Shown piece after piece: positions 16,044 through 25,780 of a stretch of 48,516 nt of DNA. A model generated the notes under the pieces. It saw nothing but the letters and a program-made list of their open reading frames with translations. It was not told the origin of the DNA and ran no database searches. The translations under genes were made by a program, and so were the position numbers. The stretch is taken from contig ONRC01000024.1 of the NCBI GenBank assembly GCA_900320085.1, positions 1 through 48,516 on the forward strand, written 5' to 3'. This DNA comes from an uncultured Eubacteriales bacterium. Its GTDB lineage: Bacteria; Bacillota; Clostridia; Christensenellales; Aristaeellaceae. Each line of letters starts with the position of its first letter. Within the stretch, counting starts at the first letter, position 1.

Positions 16044-17849
16044 ATGAAAAAAATGATCTGTCTTTTTTTGACCCTGCTGATGCTCTGCGCCTGCCTGCCC
16101 GCGCTGGCGGAAGGCGGCACTTCCGGCGATGACGGAACAGTGCGGGAAGCATTAACCGCCGTGGAAGCCACCCGGCTCATGGGCAATGGCATCAACCTGG
16201 GCAACACCATGGAAGCCTGCGACAACACCCGGGGCCGCTACGCCGACGACCCAGCGGTATATGAAACCGCCTGGGGCCAGCCCGTGACCACCCAGGCCAT
16301 GCTGACCGGCATGAAGGAAGCCGGGTTTGACACCATCCGCATCCCCGTGGCCTGGATGACCAACGCCACCGCCATGCCCTATGAGATGAAGGATTACACC
16401 CTCGACCCGGCCTACCTGGCCCGGGTGAAGGAGATCGTGGACTATGCCCGGAACGCGGGCATGTATGTGATCCTCAATGACCACTGGGACGGCGGCTGGT
16501 GGGGCATGTTCGGCTCGGAAAGCCAGGAAACCGCAGCCTTCGCCATGGAAGCCTATCAGGGCATGTGGCGGCAGATCGCGGAGTATTTCCGGGACTACTC
16601 CGATTATCTGATTTTTGAAAGCGCCAACGAGGAATTAGGCGCGCGGTTTGACGAAAATTCCCCCTGCTACGCCCGGGATTCCGTGCTGTCCTATCTGCCG
16701 GACAACGAGCGCTACGCCCTGACCAACCGGGTCAACCAGGCGTTTGTGGACACCGTCCGCGCCACCGGCGGCAACAATGCTTCCCGCTTCCTGCTGATCG
16801 CGGGCTATGGCACCAACATCGACCAGACCTTCGACAGCCGCTTCCAGATGCCCAAGGACACGGCGGAAAAGAAGCTGATGGTGTCGGTGCATTACTACGA
16901 CCCCTGGAGCTACTGCGGCGCGTCCAGCGCGGCGGGGGCCACCCTGTGGGGCAAGGCGGCGGACTTTGACGCCATGTATAAAACCCTGAGCAAGATGGGC
17001 AAGTTCGTCAGCCAGGGCTACGGCGTGGTCATCGGCGAATACGGTGCTCTGCCGGGCAGCGACGGCGTGATGAAAACCAACGCCGCAAAGTATCACAAGG
17101 CCTTCCTGGACTGCTGCGACGCGCTGGACTTCACCGCCTGCCTGTGGGATTGCAGCGGGTTCTTCGTCCGGAAAGAATTGAAGATCACGGACCCGGACAT
17201 GGCGGCGGTTTACGCCGGACGGAACGCGGCCTCCGAACAGGGACGGGATTACGCGGCCATCGCGGCGGCGGGCAGGCAAGCTCTGGATGAAACCATCGCT
17301 GCCGCCCCCGCCACCCTGCGGGAGGACGCTTTGGAAGTCAATGAAGATACCTGCGTCGCCTGGATCATGTTCAGTGAAGGCAGCTGGGCCCTGAGCTACA
17401 GCGTGGGGGACACCTACACCCCCGATGCCATCACCCCCGGTATCGTGCCCACCGATGTGGAAATCACCGGCCAGGGCGAATACACCGTGGCCCTGGACTT
17501 TACCGGCACGGAAAAGGGCTATGCCGAAAACGTCGCGTTCAGCGCCATTGGCATTGCCAACGGCGAACAGAAATTCCCCGGCTACTGCATCAACATCACG
17601 TCCTGCACGATCAACGGCGAACCCGTCAAATTCAAGGGCCGGAACTACACCTGCTCCGACGACGGCAAATGCACCCGCACCAACCTCTTTAACGAATGGG
17701 TGAACATAAAAGCCGTGGGCAAGGATACCGCCCGCGTGCTCTACGGCGACCTGACCGGCATTTCCGCCACGCTGCTGGACCGCAGCAATCCCCTCATGAA
17801 CCGCATCGAAACCCTCTCCGTCACCTTCACCTACGCGCCCAGGAAATAA
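16044..17849 (+). CDS. Secreted GH5 endoglucanase-type hydrolase with C-terminal binding module
   Basis: This 601-residue secreted enzyme has a signal peptide at residues 1-22 (ending LPALA). A family 5 glycoside hydrolase domain spans about 38-400. It shows GNGINLGNTMEA near residue 47, ILNDHW near 143, the acid/base glutamate in ESANEE (E196), HYYDPW near 283, and the nucleophile in GEYG (E332). Most GH5 proteins read NEP where this reads NEE. Residues ~436-600 are one copy of the module that is repeated in the protein at 8772 (AWIMFSEGSWA, GEYTVALDF, GYCINITS, LFNEWV). It probably cuts beta-glucan or a related plant glycan outside the cell and supplies the importer. GGAAGG precedes the start. 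Confidence 0.9.
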   Translation: MKKMICLFLTLLMLCACLPALAEGGTSGDDGTVREALTAVEATRLMGNGINLGNTMEACDNTRGRYADDPAVYETAWGQPVTTQAMLTGMKEAGFDTIRIPVAWMTNATAMPYEMKDYTLDPAYLARVKEIVDYARNAGMYVILNDHWDGGWWGMFGSESQETAAFAMEAYQGMWRQIAEYFRDYSDYLIFESANEELGARFDENSPCYARDSVLSYLPDNERYALTNRVNQAFVDTVRATGGNNASRFLLIAGYGTNIDQTFDSRFQMPKDTAEKKLMVSVHYYDPWSYCGASSAAGATLWGKAADFDAMYKTLSKMGKFVSQGYGVVIGEYGALPGSDGVMKTNAAKYHKAFLDCCDALDFTACLWDCSGFFVRKELKITDPDMAAVYAGRNAASEQGRDYAAIAAAGRQALDETIAAAPATLREDALEVNEDTCVAWIMFSEGSWALSYSVGDTYTPDAITPGIVPTDVEITGQGEYTVALDFTGTEKGYAENVAFSAIGIANGEQKFPGYCINITSCTINGEPVKFKGRNYTCSDDGKCTRTNLFNEWVNIKAVGKDTARVLYGDLTGISATLLDRSNPLMNRIETLSVTFTYAPRK

Positions 17850-17947
17850 TATTTTTTTGCAACTGTTCAGTATCATCAAAGCGAACAAGCATCGCCTGCC
17901 GTGCTGGGAGTATAGAAAGCCAGAGGACTTCAAGCTCCCAAAAGCAG

Positions 17948-18002
17948 GAAAAGAATCCGAGGGAGACAGATTTCTGTTCCCTCGGATTCTTTTCCGGTTT
18001 TT
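17948..18002 (+). terminator. Intrinsic terminator after the GH5 gene
   Basis: An 18-bp perfect stem (GGAAAAGAATCCGAGGGA with its complement) continues through ACAGA-TT-TCTGT at the tip and is followed by GGTTTTTCC. It ends the plus-strand GH5 transcript and also separates it from the convergent cysK gene. Confidence 0.8.
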
Positions 18003-18035
18003 CCAAAGACTTTATCTTAGGAGAGAAGCATTAGG

Positions 18036-18968
18036 TCAGTCTGCGAACAGCGGGGTGGAGAGGTAACGGTCGCCGGTGTCGGGCAGCAGGGCCACGATCA
18101 CCTTGCCCGCGTTTTCGGGCCGCTTCGCCAGCTGAATGGCTGCCCAGGCCGCCGCGCCGGAGGAAATGCCCACCAGCACGCCTTCCGCCCGGCCGATCAG
18201 CTTGCCGGTGGCAAAAGCGTCGTCGTTTTCCACAGGGATGATTTCGTCATACACTTTCGTATCCAGCACATCCGGCACAAAGCCCGCGCCGATGCCCTGA
18301 ATCTTGTGGGCCCCACCGACGCCCTTGCTCAGCACAGGAGAGGAGGCGGGTTCTACGGCCACCACCTTCACCGCCGGGTTCTGCTCCTTCAGGTACTTGC
18401 CCGTGCCGGTCACGGTGCCGCCGGTGCCCACGCCCGCGACGAAGATATCCACCTTGCCATCGGTGTCCTGCCAGATTTCGGGGCCGGTGGTGGCGTAGTG
18501 GGCGGCGGGATTGGCGGGGTTGACGAACTGGCCGGGGATGAACGCGCCGGGGATTTCCTTCGCCAATTCATCCGCCTTGGCAATCGCGCCTTTCATGCCC
18601 TTCGCGCCTTCGGTGAGTACGATTTCCGCGCCATAGGCTTTCAGCAGCTGGCGGCGTTCCACGCTCATGGTTTCCGGCATGGTCAGGATGATGCGGTAGC
18701 CCCGGGCGGCAGCCACGGCGGCCAGGCCGATGCCGGTGTTGCCGGAGGTAGGCTCGATGATCACAGCGCCGGGCTTTAATAATCCCTTCTTCTCCGCGTC
18801 GTCGATCATGGCCTTGCCGATGCGGTCCTTCACCGATCCGGCGGGGTTAAAGTATTCCAGCTTTACCAGCACCTTGGCTTTCAGGTTTTCTTTTTCTTCA
18901 ATATGGGTCAGCTCCAGCAGCGGCGTGCCGCCGATCAGCTGGTCAGCGGAAGTATAAATACGGCTCAT
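18036..18968 (-). CDS. cysK: Cysteine synthase A (O-acetylserine sulfhydrylase)
   Basis: This 310-residue PLP enzyme makes cysteine from O-acetylserine and sulfide. The PLP lysine lies in [11 protein letters not shown], the substrate loop is [10 protein letters not shown], and the phosphate-binding loop is [10 protein letters not shown]. The length is typical. The ATG at 18968 follows GGAGGATATAACA; the longer frame upstream overlaps the promoter. It is divergent from an esterase-Rrf2 pair. In Bacillus and Staphylococcus the Rrf2-family regulator CymR works with CysK as its sensor, so the neighbouring Rrf2 protein may regulate this gene, though that is inferred from position. Confidence 0.95.
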   Translation of the reverse strand: MSRIYTSADQLIGGTPLLELTHIEEKENLKAKVLVKLEYFNPAGSVKDRIGKAMIDDAEKKGLLKPGAVIIEPTSGNTGIGLAAVAAARGYRIILTMPETMSVERRQLLKAYGAEIVLTEGAKGMKGAIAKADELAKEIPGAFIPGQFVNPANPAAHYATTGPEIWQDTDGKVDIFVAGVGTGGTVTGTGKYLKEQNPAVKVVAVEPASSPVLSKGVGGAHKIQGIGAGFVPDVLDTKVYDEIIPVENDDAFATGKLIGRAEGVLVGISSGAAAWAAIQLAKRPENAGKVIVALLPDTGDRYLSTPLFAD

Positions 18969-18999
18969 TGTTATATCCTCCTTCTTCTTTTCGCGGTCT

Positions 19000-19028
19000 A
19001 TTATACACTTCATTTCGGTCTGTGGCAA
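19000..19028 (-). promoter_or_regulatory. Promoter of cysK
   Basis: On the minus strand TTGCCA (19023-19028) and a consensus TATAAT (19000-19005) are spaced by 17 bases. The cysK start codon is 32 bases beyond the -10 box. Confidence 0.65.
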
Positions 19029-19111
19029 GAAAATGTCAACAGCGCCAGCGCAGCCCCGGCCGAAGCGGCGAAAACCATGGGAAGGAAAGAACGGTATCTT
19101 TCAATTGAATT

Positions 19112-19130
19112 ACCTACCTTTCAAATAGGT
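19112..19130. promoter_or_regulatory. Possible regulator site between cysK and the esterase gene
   Basis: ACCTA and TAGGT form an inverted repeat nine bases apart within an AT-rich stretch of the 317-bp gap between the cysK and esterase starts (18969-19285). It could bind the neighbouring Rrf2 protein. The repeat is short and may be chance. Confidence 0.2.
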
Positions 19131-19211
19131 TATTTGCATAATAAACCAATTTCCTTTGATTGTCAAGGCGAAAACTGTTTTTCATCTGTATTTGATCCTG
19201 GTAAAATCCTG

Positions 19212-19240
19212 TTGCTTCTTTGAAGTACATCCTGTATAAT
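19212..19240 (+). promoter_or_regulatory. Promoter of the esterase-rrf2 pair
   Basis: TTGCTT (19212-19217) and TATAAT (19235-19240) are separated by exactly 17 bases, 45 bases before the esterase start codon. Confidence 0.65.
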
Positions 19241-19285
19241 AGGATCAGCAATACTTTTTGTGCCGAAGCAGAAAGGAGCATATGC

Positions 19286-20056
19286 ATGGCGTATTACCGC
19301 ATTGAATATTTTTCCAAAGCCCTGTGCCGCCAGACGTCCTTTGAGATGCTCATCCCCAATGATCAGCGGGAACCAAAAGAGGATAAGCCCATGTCCACCC
19401 TGTTCCTGCTGCACGGCTACACCGGAAAAGCGGGAAACTGGGTGCCGGAAGGTCTGCCGGAAAAATACAACTTCGCCATCGTGATGCCCACCACTGAGAA
19501 CGGCTTTTATCTGGACGGCCTGTCCACCGGCCACGCTTACCAGACGCTGGTGGGGGTGGAGCTGGTAAACTATGTGCGCAAGACCTTCAATCTGGCCCGC
19601 ACGCCCAAGGATACGTTCATCGCGGGCCTGTCCATGGGCGGTTTCGGCGCGCTGCATACCGCCCTGGCGTATCCCGAAACCTTCGGCAAAGCAGCGGCGC
19701 TGTCCTCCGCCCTGATCGTGCACGGCATCGCCCACATGAAGCCCGGCGAGGACAACGGCGTGGCGAACTACGATTATTACCATGAGTGCTTCGGCGATCT
19801 GGAAACCGTCGAAACGCGGGACTGCAATCCTGAGGTGCTGGCCCACAAGCTGAAAAAGGCCAAGAAAAAGCTGCCGGACATTTATATGGCCTGCGGCACG
19901 GAGGACTTCCTGATCGAAAACAACCGAGCGTTCCACCGCTTCCTGGAAAAGGAAAAGATCGCGCACGAGTACCACGAGGGCAAAGGCGTGCACGACATGG
20001 TATTCTGGAGGGAGTATATCGCGAAAGCCATTGACTGGATGTTCACCGGAAAATAA
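19286..20056 (+). CDS. Esterase D-type alpha/beta hydrolase (tributyrin/acetyl esterase-like)
   Basis: This 256-residue serine hydrolase belongs to the putative esterase family that includes EstA and S-formylglutathione hydrolase. Oxyanion-hole residues are in LFLLHGYTG, the nucleophile serine in GLSMGGFGA, the acid in CGTEDFL and the histidine in GVHDMVFW. There is no signal peptide, so it is cytoplasmic. Related enzymes remove acetyl or short acyl groups from sugars, but this one is co-transcribed with an Rrf2 regulator, so the substrate is open. AGGAG at about 19273 supports ATG 19286 over the longer frame at 19220. The Rrf2 gene starts 23 bases after its stop. Confidence 0.85.
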   Translation: MAYYRIEYFSKALCRQTSFEMLIPNDQREPKEDKPMSTLFLLHGYTGKAGNWVPEGLPEKYNFAIVMPTTENGFYLDGLSTGHAYQTLVGVELVNYVRKTFNLARTPKDTFIAGLSMGGFGALHTALAYPETFGKAAALSSALIVHGIAHMKPGEDNGVANYDYYHECFGDLETVETRDCNPEVLAHKLKKAKKKLPDIYMACGTEDFLIENNRAFHRFLEKEKIAHEYHEGKGVHDMVFWREYIAKAIDWMFTGK

Positions 20057-20079
20057 AAGCAATAAGAGGAAGAAAGCGC

Positions 20080-20514
20080 ATGATCATGATTTCCACCCGG
20101 GGGCGCTACGCCCTGCGGGTGATGGTGGATTTGGCGCAGCAGGGAAAGGAAGGCTACCTGCCGCTGAAAGAAATTGCCGAAAGGCAGGATATTTCGGAAA
20201 AATATCTGGAGAGCGTGCTGAAAGGGCTGGTACGGGAAAAGCTGCTGGTGGGCATCCGCGGCAAGGGCGGCGGCTATCGCCTCACCAAAGCCCCGGAGGA
20301 GTATACTGTGGGCACCATCCTGCGGCTGACAGAGGGCGACCTGGTTCCTGTGGCTTGCCTGGAAAACGGCGCGGAATCCTGCCCTCGGGCGGAAAAATGC
20401 GCCACCCTGCCCATGTGGAAGAAACTGAACGACATGATTCAGCAGTTTTTTGACGGCATCACCCTGGCGGATCTGATGGCGGAAACCGACGCAGAATCAG
20501 CAATATCAACGTAA
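20080..20514 (+). CDS. Rrf2-family transcriptional regulator (IscR/CymR-like)
   Basis: This 144-residue winged-helix regulator has the family's STRGRYALRVMVDLA start, recognition helix ISEKYLESVLKGL, and wing GIRGKGGGYRL. Three cysteines follow in ACLENGAESCPRAEKC, with spacing C-x7-C-x5-C. That is close to, but not identical with, the C-x5-C-x5-C cluster ligands of IscR, so an iron-sulfur cluster is plausible. It lies behind the esterase gene and opposite cysK, so it may sense iron-sulfur or cysteine status. AGAGGAAG precedes the ATG; a second in-frame ATG six bases later is also possible. Confidence 0.88.
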   Translation: MIMISTRGRYALRVMVDLAQQGKEGYLPLKEIAERQDISEKYLESVLKGLVREKLLVGIRGKGGGYRLTKAPEEYTVGTILRLTEGDLVPVACLENGAESCPRAEKCATLPMWKKLNDMIQQFFDGITLADLMAETDAESAIST

Positions 20515-20551
20515 CTATTCCGTCGAATTGCTGTAAAGTATGAAAGTAACA

Positions 20552-20694
20552 TTGTCATCCCGAGCGGAGTGGAGCGGGAGCGGAACGGAGTCGAGGGATC
20601 TGCAAGCTTGGTATAGCGCTGCTTGCCTGAATGCGTCTTTCTCAGGTCCCCCGACTCCGCCTCGCCTCTTGTTCGGCTTCGCTCGGGATGACAA
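20552..20694. repeat. Inverted-repeat element with TTGTCATCCCGAGC ends
   Basis: This 143-bp element has 14-bp perfect inverted ends, TTGTCATCCCGAGC (20552-20565) and GCTCGGGATGACAA (20681-20694). GGAGTCGAGGGATC and CCCCCGACTCC extend the pairing. A related but distinct element with TGTCATTCTGAGCG ends is at 22884-23006. Such repeats are widespread in bacterial intergenic DNA. It is not coding. Confidence 0.8.
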
Positions 20695-20742
20695 GGTTGA
20701 TTTCGCGCTTGAAATCGGCTTAACTGAATCATGACGAATCAA

Positions 20743-20786
20743 CAAAAAAACCAGCCCGGCGCGAATGCGCTGAACTGGTTTTTCTT
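20743..20786 (-). terminator. Terminator of the dnaJ transcript
   Basis: Read on the minus strand, AAAACCAG, an inner stem-loop (CAGCGCATTCGCGCCGGG) and CTGGTTTTTTT form a hairpin with a T-run just past the dnaJ stop codon. It is nearly symmetrical and may also stop transcription coming the other way from rrf2. Confidence 0.7.
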
Positions 20787-20793
20787 TGTCCGG

Positions 20794-21924
20794 TCAGCCG
20801 TTGAACAACTCCTTGACCTTGTCCAGGAAGCTCTTGCGGGTTTCGTATTCCTTGCCGGAGGAAATGTCCTCGAACTGGCGCAGCAGCTCCTTTTGCTTTT
20901 CCGTCATGCGGCGGGGGATTTCCACCCGCACATGCAGGATCATGTCGCCCCGGTAGGTGGAGCGCAGCTGCTGGACGCCTTGGCCCTTCAGGCGGATCTC
21001 TGCGTCGTTCTGGGTGCCCTCGGGGATATGCACGGTGGTTTTGCCGCCGCCCAGGGTGGGCACTTCGATGTCCGCGCCCAGGGCTGCCTGGGTGAAGGAG
21101 ATGGGCAGGTCCAGGTGCAGGTTGATGCCGTCGCGCTTGAACAGCTTGTGGGGACGCACGGTGATCTGAATGTACAGATCGCCGTTGGGTCCGCCGTTGC
21201 GGCCCGGCTCTCCCTGGCCGTTCATCACGATGGTCTGGCCGTTGTCGATGCCAGCGGGCACCTTGACCGACGCTGTGCGCCGCCTCCGTGCCCGGCCCGT
21301 GCCGCCGCAGGCAGTGCACTTGTCGGTGATCACCTTACCGGTGCCGCCGCAGGTGGGGCAGGTGCGCACCGTGACCATGAACCCGCCGGACATGCGCACC
21401 TGGCCGGTGCCGTGGCAGTTGGGGCACTGCTTGGGGCTGGTGCCGGGCTTCGCGCCGGTGCCGTGGCAGGTTTCGCAGTTTTCGTTGCGGGTGAACTCAA
21501 AGGATTTTTCGCAGCCGAAGGCCGCTTCCTCAAAGGAAATGCGCAGGTCGTACCTCAGGTCGTTGCCCTGCATAGGCGCGTTCCTGCGCTGGGCCGCGCT
21601 GGCCCCCATGCCGCCGCCGAACAGCTGGTCGAAAATATCGCCCATGCCGCCGAAGCCGCTGAAATCAAAGCCGCCCGCGCCGCCGCCGAAGCCCGCCTGG
21701 GGCCCGTCGAAGCCGAACTGGTCGTAGCGCGCGCGCTTTTCCGGGTCGCTCAGCACCTCGTTGGCTTCGTTCAGCTCCTTGAAGCGCTCCTCCGCCTGCT
21801 TGTCGTTGGGGTGCAGGTCGGGGTGGCATTCCTTGGCCAGCTTGCGGTACGCCTTTTTAATGTCTTCGGCCGAGGCGTCCTTGGGAACGCCCATGACCTC
21901 GTAGTAGTCTCTCTTTGTTGCCAT
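20794..21924 (-). CDS. dnaJ: Chaperone DnaJ
   Basis: This 376-residue co-chaperone delivers unfolded proteins to DnaK and stimulates its ATPase. The J domain (1-70) has the essential HPD in [13 protein letters not shown]-rich linker follows ([16 protein letters not shown]). The zinc domain shows four CxxCxGxG repeats ([32 protein letters not shown]), then the two C-terminal substrate-binding barrels. It is downstream of dnaK on the same strand, but a lipoprotein gene and ~370 bp of repeats lie between them, so it may have its own transcript. No CIRCE copy is seen directly before it. Confidence 0.97.
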   Translation of the reverse strand: MATKRDYYEVMGVPKDASAEDIKKAYRKLAKECHPDLHPNDKQAEERFKELNEANEVLSDPEKRARYDQFGFDGPQAGFGGGAGGFDFSGFGGMGDIFDQLFGGGMGASAAQRRNAPMQGNDLRYDLRISFEEAAFGCEKSFEFTRNENCETCHGTGAKPGTSPKQCPNCHGTGQVRMSGGFMVTVRTCPTCGGTGKVITDKCTACGGTGRARRRRTASVKVPAGIDNGQTIVMNGQGEPGRNGGPNGDLYIQITVRPHKLFKRDGINLHLDLPISFTQAALGADIEVPTLGGGKTTVHIPEGTQNDAEIRLKGQGVQQLRSTYRGDMILHVRVEIPRRMTEKQKELLRQFEDISSGKEYETRKSFLDKVKELFNG

Positions 21925-21966
21925 TGTTTCCTCAACTCACAATTGGTTGATTTTCATTGGGTATTT

Positions 21967-22035
21967 CTGGGGGAAACCGCTCTTTGTGGCCCAAAGAGCG
22001 GTTTCCCCCAGACCCCTTTCCGAGAAAGGCGATAA
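21967..22035 (+). repeat. Hairpin repeat, family GGGGGAAACC, copy 1
   Basis: A perfect 20-bp stem (CTGGGGGAAACCGCTCTTTG with its complement, loop of five) is followed by a conserved tail, ACCCCTTTCCGAGAAAG. Related copies are at 23065-23135, 44740-44800 and 46986-47050. It lies just upstream of the dnaJ start codon. With the repeat at 22083-22131 it fills the 209-bp gap before the lipoprotein gene's end. Confidence 0.8.
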
Positions 22036-22082
22036 GGAAAAGCTTTGATTTCCCTTTCGTGCTTTACCATGTATTGCCACAG

Positions 22083-22131
22083 AAATTGCCTCTCCTATCA
22101 AGGGAGGTGGCCCGAAGGGCCGGAGGGGTTA
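22083..22131. repeat. Short GC-rich intergenic repeat (GGCCCGAAGGGCC type)
   Basis: CCTCTCCTATCAAGGGAGG followed by TGGCCCGAAGGGCCGGAGGGG forms two adjoining small hairpins directly behind the lipoprotein stop codon. It may help to end that gene's transcript. It resembles common Clostridia intergenic repeats, from memory. Confidence 0.4.
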
Positions 22132-22133
22132 TA

Positions 22134-22787
22134 TCACTGCCACGGAACATAGAACCGATGGATGGTGGCCAGATTGCCTTCGCCGTCAAATGTGACATAG
22201 ACGTTGTTGGTGGCAAGGCCGACAGTGTAAACCTCGGAAGCTTCCTCTTCCTGCAATCGGGCCGTCAGTTCCTGGGCTGTATGAACGACGGGCAATTCCA
22301 AGGAATTACCGCTTTCCTCGTCAATATAATCCAGAAACAGCAGGGAATCCTGTATCGGGCACTTAATCACATCCAGCGTGATCCAAACATAGTCGTCATC
22401 CCCAAAGGTTCTCATGGAATAACCGCGAAAATCTTCCGTCAGATAAAGGGATTGCTCAGGATCATCCCCACGATTGATTATGTATGTTCCCCGCTCATTC
22501 ACCTCAATCGTTTGAATCAGCACTTCATGACCGCCGGTAAAAATGCTGTCGCCAGGCCGGAGCGCTTTTACCTCCTGCTCGTCGAACACTTCCGGCGCGA
22601 TCAGCTCCACGGTCATGGTGTTGCTGTCCGGGTTATAGCCCAGGATGCGGGCGTAGGAAGCTGTCTTTTCTAAATGCTCTGGGTTTACCTCAATCGCCAG
22701 GGCGGTGATGACGTCGGCGGAGGCGGGGGAGCAGGCTGCCGCCAGCAGCGACAGAAGGAGAAAGAATGTGATGGAAATTTTTTTCAT
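22134..22787 (-). CDS. Putative lipoprotein of unknown function
   Basis: This 217-residue protein starts with a lipoprotein signal peptide (FFLLLSLLAAAC, lipid cysteine near residue 17). It is one of the few exported proteins here with a plausible lipobox. The mature part is acidic and strand-rich, with no motif I recognise. Segments such as RPGDSIFTGGHEVLIQTIEV suggest a small beta-barrel or OB-like region. ATG 22787 follows AGGAGGAATGCGGC; the longer frame upstream has no support. It sits between dnaK and dnaJ, a place normally without such a gene, and is flanked by repeats on both sides, so it may be an insertion. Function unknown. Confidence 0.7.
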   Translation of the reverse strand: MKKISITFFLLLSLLAAACSPASADVITALAIEVNPEHLEKTASYARILGYNPDSNTMTVELIAPEVFDEQEVKALRPGDSIFTGGHEVLIQTIEVNERGTYIINRGDDPEQSLYLTEDFRGYSMRTFGDDDYVWITLDVIKCPIQDSLLFLDYIDEESGNSLELPVVHTAQELTARLQEEEASEVYTVGLATNNVYVTFDGEGNLATIHRFYVPWQ

Positions 22788-22883
22788 GCCGCATTCCTCC
22801 TGCTGGATGCCTGATTCGGGAAGATGATAATGGTTTTTATCAAGCAGCGGGATCGCATTGTTTGGAATACCGCCCACCCCGGC

Positions 22884-23006
22884 TGTCATTCTGAGCGTAT
22901 CCGGACGCGAAGAATCTCAAAGTGGGAGATCATGTTGCTTGGATGAATACGTTACAAGGAGATTCTTCGCTCGCTCCCATCCGTAGAGGAGCGGCTCAGA
23001 ATGACA
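22884..23006. repeat. Inverted-repeat element with TGTCATTCTGAGC ends
   Basis: This 123-bp element runs from TGTCATTCTGAGCG to GGCTCAGAATGACA and has an inner pair AGAATCTC/GAGATTCT. Its ends resemble a repeat type common across many bacterial phyla, from memory. It lies between the lipoprotein and dnaK genes. No coding potential was seen in 22788-23153. Confidence 0.75.
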
Positions 23007-23064
23007 TTGTGGATGGTTGACTTTCAGTTGCTTGATTGAACAGTTGCAATTATACAAAATACCC

Positions 23065-23135
23065 CTTATATGGCTTTCTTGGAAAGGGGTCTGGGGGAAA
23101 CCATTCTTTGGCCTTCAAAGAATGGTTTCCCCCAG
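23065..23135 (-). repeat. Hairpin repeat, family GGGGGAAACC, copy 2
   Basis: A perfect 20-bp stem (CTGGGGGAAACCATTCTTTG with its complement) sits 18 bp beyond the dnaK stop codon. The tail CCCCTTTCCAAGAAAG is read on the minus strand, the direction of dnaK transcription. Relative to copies 1 and 4 the stem bases GCT/AGC have become ATT/AAT on both arms. It may act as the dnaK 3-prime hairpin, although no T-run follows. Confidence 0.8.
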
Positions 23136-23153
23136 CGTTTTCTCCGTTATCTC

Positions 23154-25001
<1,848 letters not shown>

Positions 25002-25068
25002 CTATCCGCTGGTTTGGTTGATTTTGTATTTATAATCAAATGGCGGTGAAGCCATATTGATGTCGATC

Positions 25069-25170
25069 TGTAGGGGCGGATATCATCCGCCCGTTTCCAT
25101 TGGGCAACTAATACCTGATGATGGATTGTCGATTTATGGTTTGAGCGGGCGGATGATATCCGCCCCTACA
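25069..25170. repeat. MITE-like repeat with 25-bp inverted ends, copy 2
   Basis: This 102-bp element has perfect 25-bp inverted ends (TGTAGGGGCGGATATCATCC onward, and the complement) and an unrelated AT-rich centre compared with the copy at 15801-15905. It lies in the grpE-dnaK gap, five bases beyond the grpE stop codon, inside what should be one heat-shock transcript. Confidence 0.87.
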
Positions 25171-25174
25171 TCAT

Positions 25175-25759
25175 TCACTCTTCGACGACCTTCACCATGG
25201 CATGCCGTAAAACAAAGTCCCCCATCTTATACCCCTTTTGCAGCACCGCGCAGACGGTGCCGGGCTCGCCCTCATCAGCGGTGCCCTGCATCACGGCGTT
25301 TTCCAGATTGGGGTCAAACTTTTCGCCGGGCCGGTCGATCACCGTGACGCCCCGCTTTCCCAGGGTTTCCATCAGCTGCTTGTAAACAAGCTTCACCCCG
25401 GTCATCAGCGTTTCGTCGCTGCTTTCCTGGGCGACGGCCCGCTCCAGGTTATCCACCACGGGCAGCAGCTGCTTGATGAACTCCCGTGCCCCATCCTCGT
25501 AGGCTTCGGCGCGGGTGGCCTTGTTGCGGCGGCGGAAGTTTTCAAAGTCCGCCTGCACCCGCTGGGCCAGATTCAGGTATTCTTCCGCCTGGGCCTGGGC
25601 GGCTTTCAGCGGGTCCTCTGCCGGGGTTTCCGCGGCTTCCACGTCCAGCGCGCCGTCGTCCGGCGTTTCGGGGGCGGGCTGCTGCTGTTCCGTTTCCTCC
25701 ACGGGTGTTTCGTTCACTTCATCGGTTTCCTGGTCGGCTTTCTTCTTTTTATCAAACAT
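25175..25759 (-). CDS. grpE: Nucleotide exchange factor GrpE
   Basis: This 194-residue co-chaperone releases ADP from DnaK. The N-terminal ~55 residues are acidic and low-complexity. A long coiled-coil helix follows (YLNLAQRVQADFENFRRRNKA), and the C-terminal beta domain holds the family signature: GVKLVYKQLMETLGKRGV, then FDPNLENAVMQ, and VLQKGYKMGDFVLRHAMVKV at the end. It starts 21 bases after hrcA and is clearly in the same operon. Confidence 0.97.
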   Translation of the reverse strand: MFDKKKKADQETDEVNETPVEETEQQQPAPETPDDGALDVEAAETPAEDPLKAAQAQAEEYLNLAQRVQADFENFRRRNKATRAEAYEDGAREFIKQLLPVVDNLERAVAQESSDETLMTGVKLVYKQLMETLGKRGVTVIDRPGEKFDPNLENAVMQGTADEGEPGTVCAVLQKGYKMGDFVLRHAMVKVVEE

Positions 25760-25780
25760 GGTTGATCCCTCGTTTTTTCT

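Noticed and set aside
20515..20745. Short open frames across the TTGTCATCCCGAGC element
   Set aside because: They are products of the inverted repeat itself; the two strands give near-mirror peptides and none has a start signal.
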